Shown in pieces: positions 1-8,566 of a DNA stretch of 64,000 bases (its first letter is position 1; every line of letters begins with the position of its first letter). The translations under genes were made by a program, and so were the position numbers. The stretch covers positions 372,001 through 436,000 of the forward strand of contig CAJXKD010000001.1 of NCBI GenBank assembly GCA_913055735.1, written 5' to 3'. Origin of the DNA: an uncultured Rhodospirillales bacterium (GTDB lineage Bacteria; Pseudomonadota; Alphaproteobacteria; Rhodospirillales; UBA2165). The notes under the pieces are model-generated. The model ran no database searches and was not told where the DNA came from. It saw only the letters and a program-made list of their open reading frames with translations.

Positions 1-960
1 GCTGTTGTACAGGGCCGAGTCCTTGCCCAGCAAATCGACGGTGACATTGACGAATGCATCGGTATCGGGAACCAGATAACCGGTACGGCCGTTGTGCACG
101 CGTTCTCCGACCGCGCCGGCACCGGCCCTGTCGGCCAGCACGACGGCAGGCAGACCGACGGCCTGGCTTTCGGCAATGGTCGATCCGTACATCTCGCCCG
201 AGATCACGGGATACAGATGAACCCGCGCGGCACGGTACGCCGCTGCCATGGCATCATCGCCTCCGGGCGCCTTGATGATGACGCCGTCAGCGGCGCCATC
301 CCGTGCTTCTTCAAAGACATCTTCGAGACGTTCCGGCACTTTGCCTTCCATCGCCGCCTTGGCGAGCGAGGCGGAAAACAATTGAAGTTCGGCATTTTCG
401 CACTTCGGCCGAATCCGTTCCCGCCATAAACGGATGATCCGCTGCATTCCGTGCAGCGGGTGGGTCGTCACAACGGCGATAGGCTTAGCGGCAGGTTCGG
501 CGGGCTCTGCCAAATAGCTCTCACCGATGCCCGGAGCGACGACGGCTTCGCGAAAGTCGCGCCAGGATTTCCATAGTCGTCTTTGGTAGGTGCTGACAAA
601 CGTTACCACCGGCTTATGCCGTTCGAGGACGGCTTGGTTGGGCGGCTCGTTGAGCATCTTGGGATGCGACCAGACCCATAGAACCATCTTGCCCGCGTCG
701 GATAGCTCGCCGAGCAACGCCGGTTTTCGATGGGCGATCAAAACGTCCGCACCGGGTGGCCGCGGACTGTCCCAGGGCAGCCATTGCACCCCGTCGATAT
801 TCTCCATCTCCTCGCAGCGGTTGATAGCGGTCACGTCATGGCCGCGCGCCGCAAGCGCCGACGCCAGCTGAGCAAAGGCTTTTTCTGCCCCGCCCAATGG
901 ACGCACCGCGGGCGTTCCACCATCGAAAGGAATGGAGTCGTCAATCAGTACGATACGCAT
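1..960 (-). CDS. glycosyltransferase, GT4-like (C-terminus off the window)
   Basis: The frame stays open for 320 codons from the ATG at 960 to the window edge, so the 3' end is missing. The N-terminus MRIVLIDDSIPF is a hydrophobic first beta strand, followed by PLGGAEKAFAQLASALAARG, the glycine-rich loop and helix typical of GT-B family 4 glycosyltransferases. The later part has GSTIAESQAVGLPAVV, which fits the EX7E-type nucleotide-sugar loop of that family (here E, then a small-residue-rich helix). It would transfer a sugar from an activated donor, probably to a surface glycan or glycolipid, at the cytoplasmic face of the membrane. Donor and acceptor cannot be read. It is divergent from ygfZ and shares the 961-1103 promoter region with it. 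Confidence is high for the fold, low for substrate. Confidence 0.82.
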   Translation of the reverse strand, partial: MRIVLIDDSIPFDGGTPAVRPLGGAEKAFAQLASALAARGHDVTAINRCEEMENIDGVQWLPWDSPRPPGADVLIAHRKPALLGELSDAGKMVLWVWSHPKMLNEPPNQAVLERHKPVVTFVSTYQRRLWKSWRDFREAVVAPGIGESYLAEPAEPAAKPIAVVTTHPLHGMQRIIRLWRERIRPKCENAELQLFSASLAKAAMEGKVPERLEDVFEEARDGAADGVIIKAPGGDDAMAAAYRAARVHLYPVISGEMYGSTIAESQAVGLPAVVLADRAGAGAVGERVHNGRTGYLVPDTDAFVNVTVDLLGKDSALYNS

Positions 961-1103
961 GGCTGGGTTATACGCGGCAGCCGCTTTCATGGAAAGAGCG
1001 AAACCCTTGATAATTTTGGGGTTTTGCGCTGCTTGCCGGATCCCGGGCACGCCCTATATGGTGATATAAGAGGCGCGTCCGGCTTGCCCCTTGGGAAATC
1101 CGC
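961..1103. promoter_or_regulatory. divergent promoter region, glycosyltransferase / ygfZ
   Basis: This 143-bp gap separates two divergent starts and must drive both genes. For ygfZ a weak sigma70-like pair is visible: TTGCCG at 1033-1038 and TATATG at 1055-1060 with a 16-bp spacer. A 6-bp inverted repeat, AAACCC at 1001-1006 and GGGTTT at 1019-1024, lies nearer the glycosyltransferase side. Promoter calls by eye are weak. Confidence 0.3.
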
Positions 1104-2009
1104 ATGGAAAACACAAAATTCGCTTATCTCGAGACTCGCGGCGTAATCCGTATTGCGGGCGACGACGCGCGGACGTTTTTGCAGGGATTGATTTCCAATG
1201 ACGTCGACAAGGTTTCCGAAAGCCGCGCCGTCTATGCCGCCTTTTTGACGCCTCAAGGCAAATACCTATTCGACTTTTTCGTCGCACAGGGTCCGGACGG
1301 GCCGAACGACCTGCTTCTCGATTGCGAGGCCAGCCGGTTCGACGATTTCCTCAAGCGTCTCAAACTTTACAAGCTGCGCGCCAAAGTCACGCTGAGTGAT
1401 GCCCGCACCGAATTGAAAGTTGCCGCCATCTTTGATGAAGACGCCGCCGACACCTTGGGACTCGCGAAGGACGCGGGCGCCGCCGCAACCCTCGGCGGCG
1501 GTGTTGCCTTCGTCGATCCGCGCCTCGCCGATGCGGGCGTACGCGTCATTCTTCCCGCCGGAAGCAACGCGCTGGACGAACTGACGCAGGCCACCACCGA
1601 CGATTATGACAGGCACCGTTTGGCGCTGGGTTTGCCAGACGGCAGCGCCGACATCGAGGTGGAGAAGGCAACGCTCTTGGAAAGCGGGTTCGAGGACCTC
1701 AACGGCGTCGACTTCAACAAGGGCTGCTATATGGGGCAGGAATTGACGGCGCGCACCAAATACCGGGGCCTGGTCAAGAAACGCCTGATGCCGGTCACCT
1801 TGGATGGCCCGTTGCCCGCGCCCGGCACGGAAATCACCATCGACGGCCGCAATGCCGGCGAAATTCGGTCCGGCCGCGACGAGCATGCCATCGCGCTGTT
1901 GCGCCTCGACGCCGTAGAAAAAGCGAACGCCGGCGACCGATTGACCGCGGGAAGTACCACGGTTGTCCCCGACACGCCCGATTGGATGAACCTGCCGGAA
2001 CCTGTTTAG
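1104..2009 (+). CDS. ygfZ: YgfZ/GcvT-domain folate-binding protein
   Basis: 301 aa. The hallmark KGCYMGQE is at residues 206-213, with the invariant Cys at 208, followed by a basic stretch (RTKYRGLVKKR). This is the signature of YgfZ (IbaG/COG0354), a cytoplasmic folate-binding relative of the glycine-cleavage T protein that supports tRNA modification and repair or assembly of certain Fe-S enzymes such as MiaB. The N-terminal part (FLQGLISNDVDKV, LTPQGKYLFDFFV) also fits the family. The ATG at 1104 follows GGGAAA, a modest ribosome site. The next gene starts 4 nt after the stop, so the two are probably co-transcribed. Family assignment is firm; the precise Fe-S client is inferred from the family. 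Confidence 0.93.
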   Translation: MENTKFAYLETRGVIRIAGDDARTFLQGLISNDVDKVSESRAVYAAFLTPQGKYLFDFFVAQGPDGPNDLLLDCEASRFDDFLKRLKLYKLRAKVTLSDARTELKVAAIFDEDAADTLGLAKDAGAAATLGGGVAFVDPRLADAGVRVILPAGSNALDELTQATTDDYDRHRLALGLPDGSADIEVEKATLLESGFEDLNGVDFNKGCYMGQELTARTKYRGLVKKRLMPVTLDGPLPAPGTEITIDGRNAGEIRSGRDEHAIALLRLDAVEKANAGDRLTAGSTTVVPDTPDWMNLPEPV

Positions 2010-2013
2010 CGCC

Positions 2014-2685
2014 ATGCGGTGGATGCTGTCTCAGCGAAGGAACGCCGTAGCGGCCGGCACCAGCGACCTGCCGCCCGTGCTCGCGCCGGTGTCACGCAGT
2101 TTCAGCCGTACAATCCGCAAGTATGGCCCGCGCGCCAAGGGCGTCGGCTGGTCGAATGCCGATTGGCAGCTCCGCCGGTTCCAGATTTTTGCGGGACTAT
2201 TCGCCTATGAGAAAACCGGCCTGACCATCAATGATCTCGGCTGCGGCTATGGCGCCATGTTCGAGGCCTACCGCGATCTGCCGCAACTTCTGGGCGGACG
2301 GTATGTCGGCTACGACATCAGCCCGCACATGCTGGATGAAGCGCGCAAACGTATATCTGACCCGCGCGCGGAATTCATTCTTTCCCATGAAGCGACGGAA
2401 GAAGCCGACTACTCGTTCGTCTCCGGCAGCTACAATATCTGCATGGAGGCAAATGAAAGGGAATGGCTCGGCTACGTGTTCGGCAATCTCGAACAGCTCT
2501 GGTCGAAGACCCGTACGGGTCTCGCCTTCAATATGCTCGACCGCGGCACCCCGGAGAAGGCCAAAACCCTCTATTACGCCGACCGGCGCGTGTTTCTAGA
2601 CTTCTGCCAGAAAGCCCTGTCTCCGAAAGCGCGTCTATTCGACGGATATTCGGACACGGAATGGACCATCTTCGTCCGCAGATAA
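2014..2685 (+). CDS. class I SAM-dependent methyltransferase
   Basis: 223 aa. DLGCGYG at residues 74-80 is motif I of class I SAM methyltransferases, preceded by a hydrophobic strand (LTIN). YVGYDISPHML further on supplies the acidic motif II region that contacts the SAM ribose. The substrate is unknown; the protein is of the short, single-domain type used on small molecules. The start at 2014 is 4 nt beyond the ygfZ stop, suggesting translational coupling. The stop abuts the stop of the convergent amidohydrolase, with no room for an intergenic terminator. Confidence 0.85.
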   Translation: MRWMLSQRRNAVAAGTSDLPPVLAPVSRSFSRTIRKYGPRAKGVGWSNADWQLRRFQIFAGLFAYEKTGLTINDLGCGYGAMFEAYRDLPQLLGGRYVGYDISPHMLDEARKRISDPRAEFILSHEATEEADYSFVSGSYNICMEANEREWLGYVFGNLEQLWSKTRTGLAFNMLDRGTPEKAKTLYYADRRVFLDFCQKALSPKARLFDGYSDTEWTIFVRR

Positions 2686-3693
2686 TTAGCTGAGTTCGGG
2701 CCACACCTTAGACAGCATCCGTGCCGCATTGCCATGCAGCATGCTCTCCTTGTCCGCCGCACTGAGATCGGTTGCCTGAATGGCCGCCATGGTCCGGTCG
2801 GTGCGGAAAATGGGACAATCGGTTCCCAGCATGATGTGCTCCGGCCCGAAGAACTTGGCGGCAAACTCGATGGTCTCCGTACCCAGCGACGAACAATCGA
2901 TCATGACCCGCTTGAGACGCGACGACGGCAATGGCGCGTTCGGCGCGCGCACGATGGTCATGTGATCCATGCGTTCGACCACCGCCGGAAGCGTACCGCC
3001 AAGATTGGCCGCATGCAGGGTGAGATTGGCATAGCCGTCGAGGAAATCCGTCATTAGCAAGGTCACCATAGCCTGAGCGACACGGTGCTGCACATCGAGG
3101 GCGGCGCGTTCCAACAGGTTGTCCTTGTGCGCCGGCGCCATCTCGCCGGCAAGATCGCGGCGCTGATCCGGACGCGGCCCGGGGTGCAGAAATAGGTGAC
3201 CGCCAAGGTCATCGGCGAGATCGAACAGCGGCCGTAAGGCCTGCGCCGATTCCAGGCTGTCGAAGTAGTTCATGGGCAGAATGGCGCCGATCAAGCCCAA
3301 CTCGGTCCACGCCCGGCGGTATTCGGCAAGCACCGCCTCCATATCGGCAAAGGGCAGCGCCGCCACACAGCCGAAACGTTTGGGGTGGGACTTCATAAGG
3401 GTCGCTGCGTCGTCGTTGAACAGGCGGCACAGGGGCGCAGCCTCGGCGGCGGGCAATGAATCGATCCCGAACAACCCGGCAAGCGACAGCAACTGCGCGT
3501 CGACACCGACCTCGTCCATGAAGGACAACCGCTTGTCCATATCCACATAATCGCGGGAAAACACAAGATGACCGGCAGGCATGATCAGCCGCTCCTCCCC
3601 CTCGACAGCGACGATTCGGGGAGCCTGTTCCCGTTCTCTCAGAGCTTGGACGAGGGCATCGGGGAGGTAGTGGGTATGGACGTCGACGGGCAT
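2686..3693 (-). CDS. amidohydrolase, ACMSD-like
   Basis: 335 aa from the chosen ATG at 3693. This start places the metal-binding HxH at residues 6-8 (MPVDVHTHYL) right at the N-terminus, as in the 2-amino-3-carboxymuconate-6-semialdehyde decarboxylase branch of the amidohydrolase superfamily, and a GAGAGGA ribosome site lies upstream. An alternative ATG at 3753 adds 20 residues (rich in Lys and Pro) and is less likely. Further family features are LFLHPGP (metal His) and MLGTDCP near the C-terminus (catalytic Asp). It probably decarboxylates or hydrolyses an aromatic-derived or short-chain acid using a Zn-type metal. Length matches the family (about 330). The substrate is unknown. Confidence 0.85.
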   Translation of the reverse strand: MPVDVHTHYLPDALVQALREREQAPRIVAVEGEERLIMPAGHLVFSRDYVDMDKRLSFMDEVGVDAQLLSLAGLFGIDSLPAAEAAPLCRLFNDDAATLMKSHPKRFGCVAALPFADMEAVLAEYRRAWTELGLIGAILPMNYFDSLESAQALRPLFDLADDLGGHLFLHPGPRPDQRRDLAGEMAPAHKDNLLERAALDVQHRVAQAMVTLLMTDFLDGYANLTLHAANLGGTLPAVVERMDHMTIVRAPNAPLPSSRLKRVMIDCSSLGTETIEFAAKFFGPEHIMLGTDCPIFRTDRTMAAIQATDLSAADKESMLHGNAARMLSKVWPELS

Positions 3694-3994
3694 TGTCTCT
3701 TCGTATCCTCTCTGGATTTTCGTGGGAGCGGGGCTCTTTTTAGGAGGCCGCATTATGGGTTATGGGACCCGCCCGGTCCATCCGGCATGCTGCTGCACAA
3801 ATTTGCCCACTTGGCGGGTAATGGGCCATCCTCTCCGACTACGTAAAAAAGCCTCCCACGTGGGAATTTCCCCATATTTCAATTGGTTAACGGGCAAACA
3901 ACCCCTTTCGAGCCAGGGCGAACTTGTATAGTCTCCGCCCCGCTCGCCGCGATACGCGGCGCCCTGTTTAAAGCCAAGGCAAAAGCAAAGAACA
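3694..3994. promoter_or_regulatory. 301-bp divergent intergenic region with a perfect 12-bp palindrome
   Basis: No gene is supported here. The region separates the amidohydrolase (minus) from the MetF-like gene (plus). It contains the perfect palindrome TCCCACGTGGGA at 3854-3865, which could be an operator. A TATAGT at 3927-3932 is a possible -10 element for the MetF-like gene, but no good -35 accompanies it. Confidence 0.35.
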
Positions 3995-4945
3995 ATGAAC
4001 GCTGCCGCCAGCACCGTGGCCCGAGAAGCGGCCGACCTCTCAGGCGAGGAATTGCGCGCCGCTATTCTGGCGTTTACCCAGAACCTGTCCATGGAAGTGA
4101 CGCCGAAGATCGTCAACGACTTCCTCACCGTCAAAGACGTGCTCAAACCAGGCACCGAGATTTATGTCAGTTCCGTTCCCGGTCAGCCGCACACGGAACT
4201 CGTCGAGGCCGCGAAGGCGCTCCGCGACAACGGCTTTACCGCTGTGCCTCACGTTACCGCGCGCAGCTTCGCCGACGCAGCGGCGCTGGATACATGTTTG
4301 TCGGCGTTAGCGGGCGAAGCGGGCGTCACCCAAACCCTGTTGATCGCCGGAGATCAGGACAAGCCGACCGGCCCCTTTCATTCCACCCTGCAATTGCTGG
4401 AAACGGGCCTGTTCGACAAACACGGTATCCGCAAGATGGGCATCGGCGGCCACCCGGAAAAACACCCACGCGTCGCCGCCGACGTGCTGCGCCAGGCCAT
4501 CGTCGACAAGGCGGCCTTCGCGGAGCGCACGGACGCCGAGATGTACGTCATCTCGCAGGTCTGTTTCGAGGCCGACGCCATCGAGACATGGGCTACCTCC
4601 ATCCGTGCGGCCGGGGTTACCCTGCCGGTCCGCGCCGGACTTGCGGGGCCTGCGAAATTGAAATCGTTGCTGACCTTCGCCGTCATCTGCGGTGTCGGCA
4701 ATTCCATGCGCGCCCTGAAACGCCAAGGCCGGTCCCTCACCAAAATGCTGTCGGTCGCCGATCCGAACGAACTGGTCGTTCAGTTGGCGACGCACAATGC
4801 CGGCATCACGCCCCCGATCATGGGCGCGCATTTGTTCTCGTTCGGCGGCGCCGCCCGCACCGCCAAGTGGATCCATACGGTGCAAACCGGAAAGTTCGAC
4901 CTTAACGCCGACAAATCCGGCTTCACCGTTTCAACCGACACCTGA
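3995..4945 (+). CDS. methylenetetrahydrofolate reductase family protein (MetF-like)
   Basis: 316 aa. The sequence follows the beta8-alpha8 FAD barrel of methylenetetrahydrofolate reductase: an early strand with MEVTPKI (family: S-x-E-x-(T/S)-P), GFTAVPHVTAR in the second strand region (family: PHLT), LLIAGDQDKPTGPF in the position of the folate-contacting LRGD strand, and IGIGGHPEKHP-type sequence in the middle (family: GVAGYPEGH). It should reduce 5,10-methylene-THF to 5-methyl-THF or catalyse the reverse oxidation. Such divergent MetF homologs occur in methyl-group catabolism, so the direction is uncertain. The ATG at 3995 has only a poor Shine-Dalgarno sequence. It stands alone in its orientation, 86 nt before the GltB-like gene. 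Confidence 0.85.
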   Translation: MNAAASTVAREAADLSGEELRAAILAFTQNLSMEVTPKIVNDFLTVKDVLKPGTEIYVSSVPGQPHTELVEAAKALRDNGFTAVPHVTARSFADAAALDTCLSALAGEAGVTQTLLIAGDQDKPTGPFHSTLQLLETGLFDKHGIRKMGIGGHPEKHPRVAADVLRQAIVDKAAFAERTDAEMYVISQVCFEADAIETWATSIRAAGVTLPVRAGLAGPAKLKSLLTFAVICGVGNSMRALKRQGRSLTKMLSVADPNELVVQLATHNAGITPPIMGAHLFSFGGAARTAKWIHTVQTGKFDLNADKSGFTVSTDT

Positions 4946-5031
4946 ACGCGATACCTGCTTTTTTGCCGGTGTCCGGTTGCCCCGTCGCCATATGCGGCTG
5001 ATAATCCGCCTGTGCACCTTGGGGGACATCC

Positions 5032-6627
5032 ATGAGCCGTTACACGATTTTCATCGCCATCGTCGTTTTGACCATCGTTGCGGCGGGACTGACCCTGGCA
5101 TCTTCCCTTTTCGTGTGGGCCTTTGCGCCGCTTCTCGTGCTGACACTCCTCGGAGTTTGGGATCTCGTGCAATCGGAGCACAGCATCCTGCGCAACTATC
5201 CGGTGATCGGCCATATGCGTTGGCTGTTCGAAGGTATCCGGCCCGAGATCCGGCAATATCTGATCGAAAGCGACCGCGACGAAACGCCGTTCAGCCGCGA
5301 ACAACGCTCGCTCGTCTATCAACGCGCCAAAGGCGAAGAAAGCGCACGGCCCTTCGGCACGCGCCATGACGTCTACGATTCGGGTTTTATCTGGCTGACC
5401 CATTCGGCGGCACCCAAGGCGCCGAGCGGTCACGACTTCCGCGTGACCATCGGCGGCGGCGATTGCCGGAAGCCCTACGACGCCTCCATCTACAACGTTT
5501 CCGCCATGAGCTTCGGGGCCCTCAGCGCCAACGCCATCCTGGCGCTCAATACGGGTGCCAAAATGGGCCACTTCGCGCACGATACCGGCGAAGGCGGCAT
5601 CAGCCGGTATCACCGCGAACCGGGCGGCGATTTGATCTGGGAAATCGGTTCCGGCTACTTCGGCTGCCGCGACGGCAACGGCAAGTTCGATCCGGCGCGA
5701 TTTAACGAGCAGGCACAGGCGGACCAGGTCAAAATGATCGAAGTGAAGCTGTCGCAAGGGGCCAAACCCGGGCACGGCGGCATGCTGCCGGCGACCAAGA
5801 TCACGCCGGAGATCGCCGAGGCGCGGGGTATCCCCATGGGCCAGGATTGCATTTCGCCCGCCTATCATAGTGCCTTTTCGACACCCATTGAGTTCATGCA
5901 TTTCCTGCAGGCCTTGCGCGAGAAGTCCGGCGGCAAACCGGTCGGGTTCAAGCTGTGCGTCGGCCATCGCTGGGAATTCATGGCCATGGTGAAAGCCATG
6001 CTCGAAACCGGCATCCGCCCCGATTACATCGTCGTCGACGGCAAGGAGGGCGGCACCGGCGCGGGCCCGTTGGAGTTCGTCAATCACCTCGGCACGCCGC
6101 TCACGGAGGGGCTTACCTTCGTCCGCAATGTGCTGACCGGTACGGGACTCCGCGACGATATCCGCATCGGTGCAAGCGGCAAGCTGGTCACCGCCTTCGA
6201 TCTCGTCTGGGCACATGCCCTGGGCGCCGACTGGTGCAATTCGGCGCGCGGATTCATGTTCTCGGTCGGCTGCATTCAGGCGCAAAGCTGCCACACCAAC
6301 CGATGCCCGACGGGCGTTGCCACCCAGGACCCGCTCCGGCAACGGGCGCTGAACGTTCCCGACAAGGCTCAGCGCGTGGCCAATTTTCACCGGAATACCT
6401 GCGAGGCATTGGCCCACATCGTCGGTGCCGCCGGGTTCATGCACCCCGAAGAACTGCAGCCGTGGCATTTGATGATCCGGCAACGCACCGGCGATGTCGT
6501 CTCGGCCGAGGAAGCCTTCCCTCTCTTGCAGAAAGGGGAACTGGTCAATGGACCGTGCGAGGACAGGACCTATGCCAAGCCGTGGGCGTTGGCCCGCGCC
6601 GACAGTTTCCTGCCTGCGGACAGCTAG
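5032..6627 (+). CDS. FMN-binding glutamate synthase family protein, membrane-anchored
   Basis: 531 aa. Residues about 4-45 contain two hydrophobic segments (TIFIAIVVLTIVAAG and LFVWAFAPLLVLTLLGVW), predicted as an N-terminal membrane anchor. The rest is the FMN/TIM-barrel synthase domain: the 3Fe-4S motif CIQAQSCHTNRCPTG has Cys at 414, 420 and 425, as in glutamate synthase. GKEGGTGAGPLEF is the FMN/substrate region. There is no amidotransferase domain, so it does not itself hydrolyse glutamine. This stand-alone family is common in proteobacteria; its true reaction is not established. It may form an operon with the SDR 90 nt downstream. Confidence 0.88.
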   Translation: MSRYTIFIAIVVLTIVAAGLTLASSLFVWAFAPLLVLTLLGVWDLVQSEHSILRNYPVIGHMRWLFEGIRPEIRQYLIESDRDETPFSREQRSLVYQRAKGEESARPFGTRHDVYDSGFIWLTHSAAPKAPSGHDFRVTIGGGDCRKPYDASIYNVSAMSFGALSANAILALNTGAKMGHFAHDTGEGGISRYHREPGGDLIWEIGSGYFGCRDGNGKFDPARFNEQAQADQVKMIEVKLSQGAKPGHGGMLPATKITPEIAEARGIPMGQDCISPAYHSAFSTPIEFMHFLQALREKSGGKPVGFKLCVGHRWEFMAMVKAMLETGIRPDYIVVDGKEGGTGAGPLEFVNHLGTPLTEGLTFVRNVLTGTGLRDDIRIGASGKLVTAFDLVWAHALGADWCNSARGFMFSVGCIQAQSCHTNRCPTGVATQDPLRQRALNVPDKAQRVANFHRNTCEALAHIVGAAGFMHPEELQPWHLMIRQRTGDVVSAEEAFPLLQKGELVNGPCEDRTYAKPWALARADSFLPADS

Positions 6628-6717
6628 GACACGACATCGCGCCCGGGATTGCAGGTCGCCCCGACGCCCTCGATAATCCATCCAACGAAAGAAACGCATC
6701 CAGGGAGACCGACGATC

Positions 6718-7491
6718 ATGGATATGGGGCTCAACGGCAAAACGGCGCTGGTCACCGGCGGCTCGAAAGGCATCGGCCTCGCGGTCGCGCATGGGTTGGC
6801 GGCGGAAGGCTGCAACCTGCATCTCGCAGCGCGCGGCCAGGAAGGGCTGGATGCCGCGGCCGAGGAAATCCGGGGCCGCCACAATGTGAGCATCGCCACC
6901 CATGCCGCCGATCTGAGCAATCCGGATGAGTTGGACGCGCTCGCGGAAGCCTGCAAGGACGTCGATATCCTCATCAACAATGCCGGCGCCATTCCGCGCG
7001 GCACGCTGCTCGACCTCGACGACCAGAAGCTGCGCGAGGTGTGGGAACTCAAACTGTTCGGTTACATCAACATGACCCGGCATCTCTACGGCCACATGAA
7101 GAGCCGGGGATCGGGCGTCATCGTCAATATCATCGGCGGGGCCGCCGACGTGGCGCCGCCCGACTATATCGCCGGCGCCATGGCCAATATCGCGCTCGTC
7201 AATCTCACCAAGGCGTTGGGCAAGGAAAGCACCTTCCACGGGGTGCGGGTGATCGGCATGCATCCGGCGGCGACGCTGACCGAACGGCTCGCCTTCCTGT
7301 TCGAGGAACGGGCGCAAAAACAATTGGGTGACAAAACGCGATGGAAGGAAGTGCTGCCCAAGCTGCCGTTCAACCGGCCGACCGAGCCTTCGGAAGTGGC
7401 CGACATGGTGGTGTTCCTGGCGTCCGAGCGCGCAGGCTACTCATCGGGGGTGGTGTACAGCATTTCCGGCGGGGTCGCGGGCGGGGAATAG
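6718..7491 (+). CDS. SDR-fold protein with altered catalytic residues
   Basis: 257 aa from the ATG at 6718, chosen because it is preceded by GGGAGA and begins a normal SDR N-terminus; an in-frame upstream start at 6649 adds an unstructured 23 residues. TGGSKGIG (cofactor loop) and NNAG are intact, so NAD(P) binding is expected. The active site is unusual: Tyr150 is present in PPDYIAGAMAN, but the position four residues on, normally Lys, is Ala154, and the Ser expected 12-13 residues before Tyr falls in VNIIGGAAD, which has none. Either a divergent SDR subgroup with a different proton relay or a non-reductase. Close to the GltB-like gene, same strand. Confidence 0.85.
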   Translation: MDMGLNGKTALVTGGSKGIGLAVAHGLAAEGCNLHLAARGQEGLDAAAEEIRGRHNVSIATHAADLSNPDELDALAEACKDVDILINNAGAIPRGTLLDLDDQKLREVWELKLFGYINMTRHLYGHMKSRGSGVIVNIIGGAADVAPPDYIAGAMANIALVNLTKALGKESTFHGVRVIGMHPAATLTERLAFLFEERAQKQLGDKTRWKEVLPKLPFNRPTEPSEVADMVVFLASERAGYSSGVVYSISGGVAGGE

Positions 7492-7503
7492 CCGGATACC
7501 CGC

Positions 7504-8457
7504 TCAGGAGCGCGCGACCAAGTAATACCATTCCTTCTCGAGGTCATTGAGGGAGCGGCCATAAACGGCCCGGTACGATCCGCCGGTATAGACCTGTTTA
7601 AATGGCTCGACGCCGTACCTCTCGATGAGAAACCCGACGAAGGAGCCGGCGAGGAAATATTCAAACGATTTCTGCATTCCGGTCGCGTCGGGGCCGCCAT
7701 ATCCGGATTTCCCGTTCCGCTGATCCAGATAGGCAAAATACCCGCCGGTAAAATTGTTTGCCGTGGACATCCATCGCGGCATGCGGCCCAAGGGCGGCAC
7801 ATTGGCCGAGTCACCGAACCGCGTGTGCAAATAAACCGCGAGGCCTTCGGACAGCAGCCAACTGTTGTTGCTGTCTTCGGTCCAGAAATGATGGGAGGCG
7901 ACGGCGTGAGCGACCTCGTGGGTCGTGCTGATTTTCATCCCGATCCGGCGCGCCGCGTTATACGGCAAAATAACCACCGACCGGCTTTCCCGCGACACCA
8001 ACACGTTGTCTCTAAAGTGCCGGTAGGAGACCGAGCGCGTTACCGGATGGGCTTCGCCGGTGTTCTTGAGAATGAGGACCGGGACAAGATCCGGCGGCGC
8101 AACATTCAAAAACCTGCTGACGTTGTCGACGGACCGTTGGGCGTGATCCGCAAGCGCCGCCAACTCGGCGACCGGAACTTCATCGGTAACGAGACAAACG
8201 TTGCGGCGGAGCGCATGACATTGGCGGCGGTTGGCCGAAAGCGCGTTTGCGAAATCGAACAGCTGCTTGTCGGTCAGACGCATCGGCGCGCCGGCTAGGT
8301 GCTGCGATACCGATGTACCCGTCGACACCCTCGGCTCAGAGGTGGATACGCAGCCGGCCAGGGCGGCAGCCGCCAGAACAAGCACCGCCAGCCGCACCAT
8401 CGCGTTCATCTCAACAAAGCCCCATCCGATTGCTCTCTCGATCGCCGCTTTTGACAT
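7504..8457 (-). CDS. lipoprotein with gluzincin-type HEXXH motif (putative metallopeptidase)
   Basis: 317 aa. A hydrophobic stretch ending in the lipobox LAGC (Cys36) predicts a lipoprotein exported by Sec and anchored in the outer or inner membrane. The HEVAH motif at 180-184 and a second acidic ligand candidate, Glu204 in WLLSEGLAVY, reproduce the HEXXH...(N/S)EG pattern of M1-like or MA-like peptidases. The ATG at 8457 is favoured by a clear AGGGAG ribosome site 7 nt upstream, although it gives a long 22-residue n-region; ATG at 8409 would be more usual for a signal peptide. Convergent with the SDR gene. No exact family recognised; proteolytic activity is an inference from the motif. Confidence 0.7.
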   Translation of the reverse strand: MSKAAIERAIGWGFVEMNAMVRLAVLVLAAAALAGCVSTSEPRVSTGTSVSQHLAGAPMRLTDKQLFDFANALSANRRQCHALRRNVCLVTDEVPVAELAALADHAQRSVDNVSRFLNVAPPDLVPVLILKNTGEAHPVTRSVSYRHFRDNVLVSRESRSVVILPYNAARRIGMKISTTHEVAHAVASHHFWTEDSNNSWLLSEGLAVYLHTRFGDSANVPPLGRMPRWMSTANNFTGGYFAYLDQRNGKSGYGGPDATGMQKSFEYFLAGSFVGFLIERYGVEPFKQVYTGGSYRAVYGRSLNDLEKEWYYLVARS

Positions 8458-8566
8458 GCCTCTGCTCCCTGACGTTCACCGGAGCAATTATACATTCCGC
8501 TTGGTTAACAAAATTTCTGGCGAGATTCCGCTATTTTCCTGAGGAAATCCGGCCCGTTCATCGCCC

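Noticed and set aside
4780..7323. 847-residue frame antisense to the MetF-like, GltB-like and SDR genes
   Set aside because: It is a high-GC shadow: rich in Arg, His and Gly, no domain recognised, while the opposite strand holds three clear enzymes.
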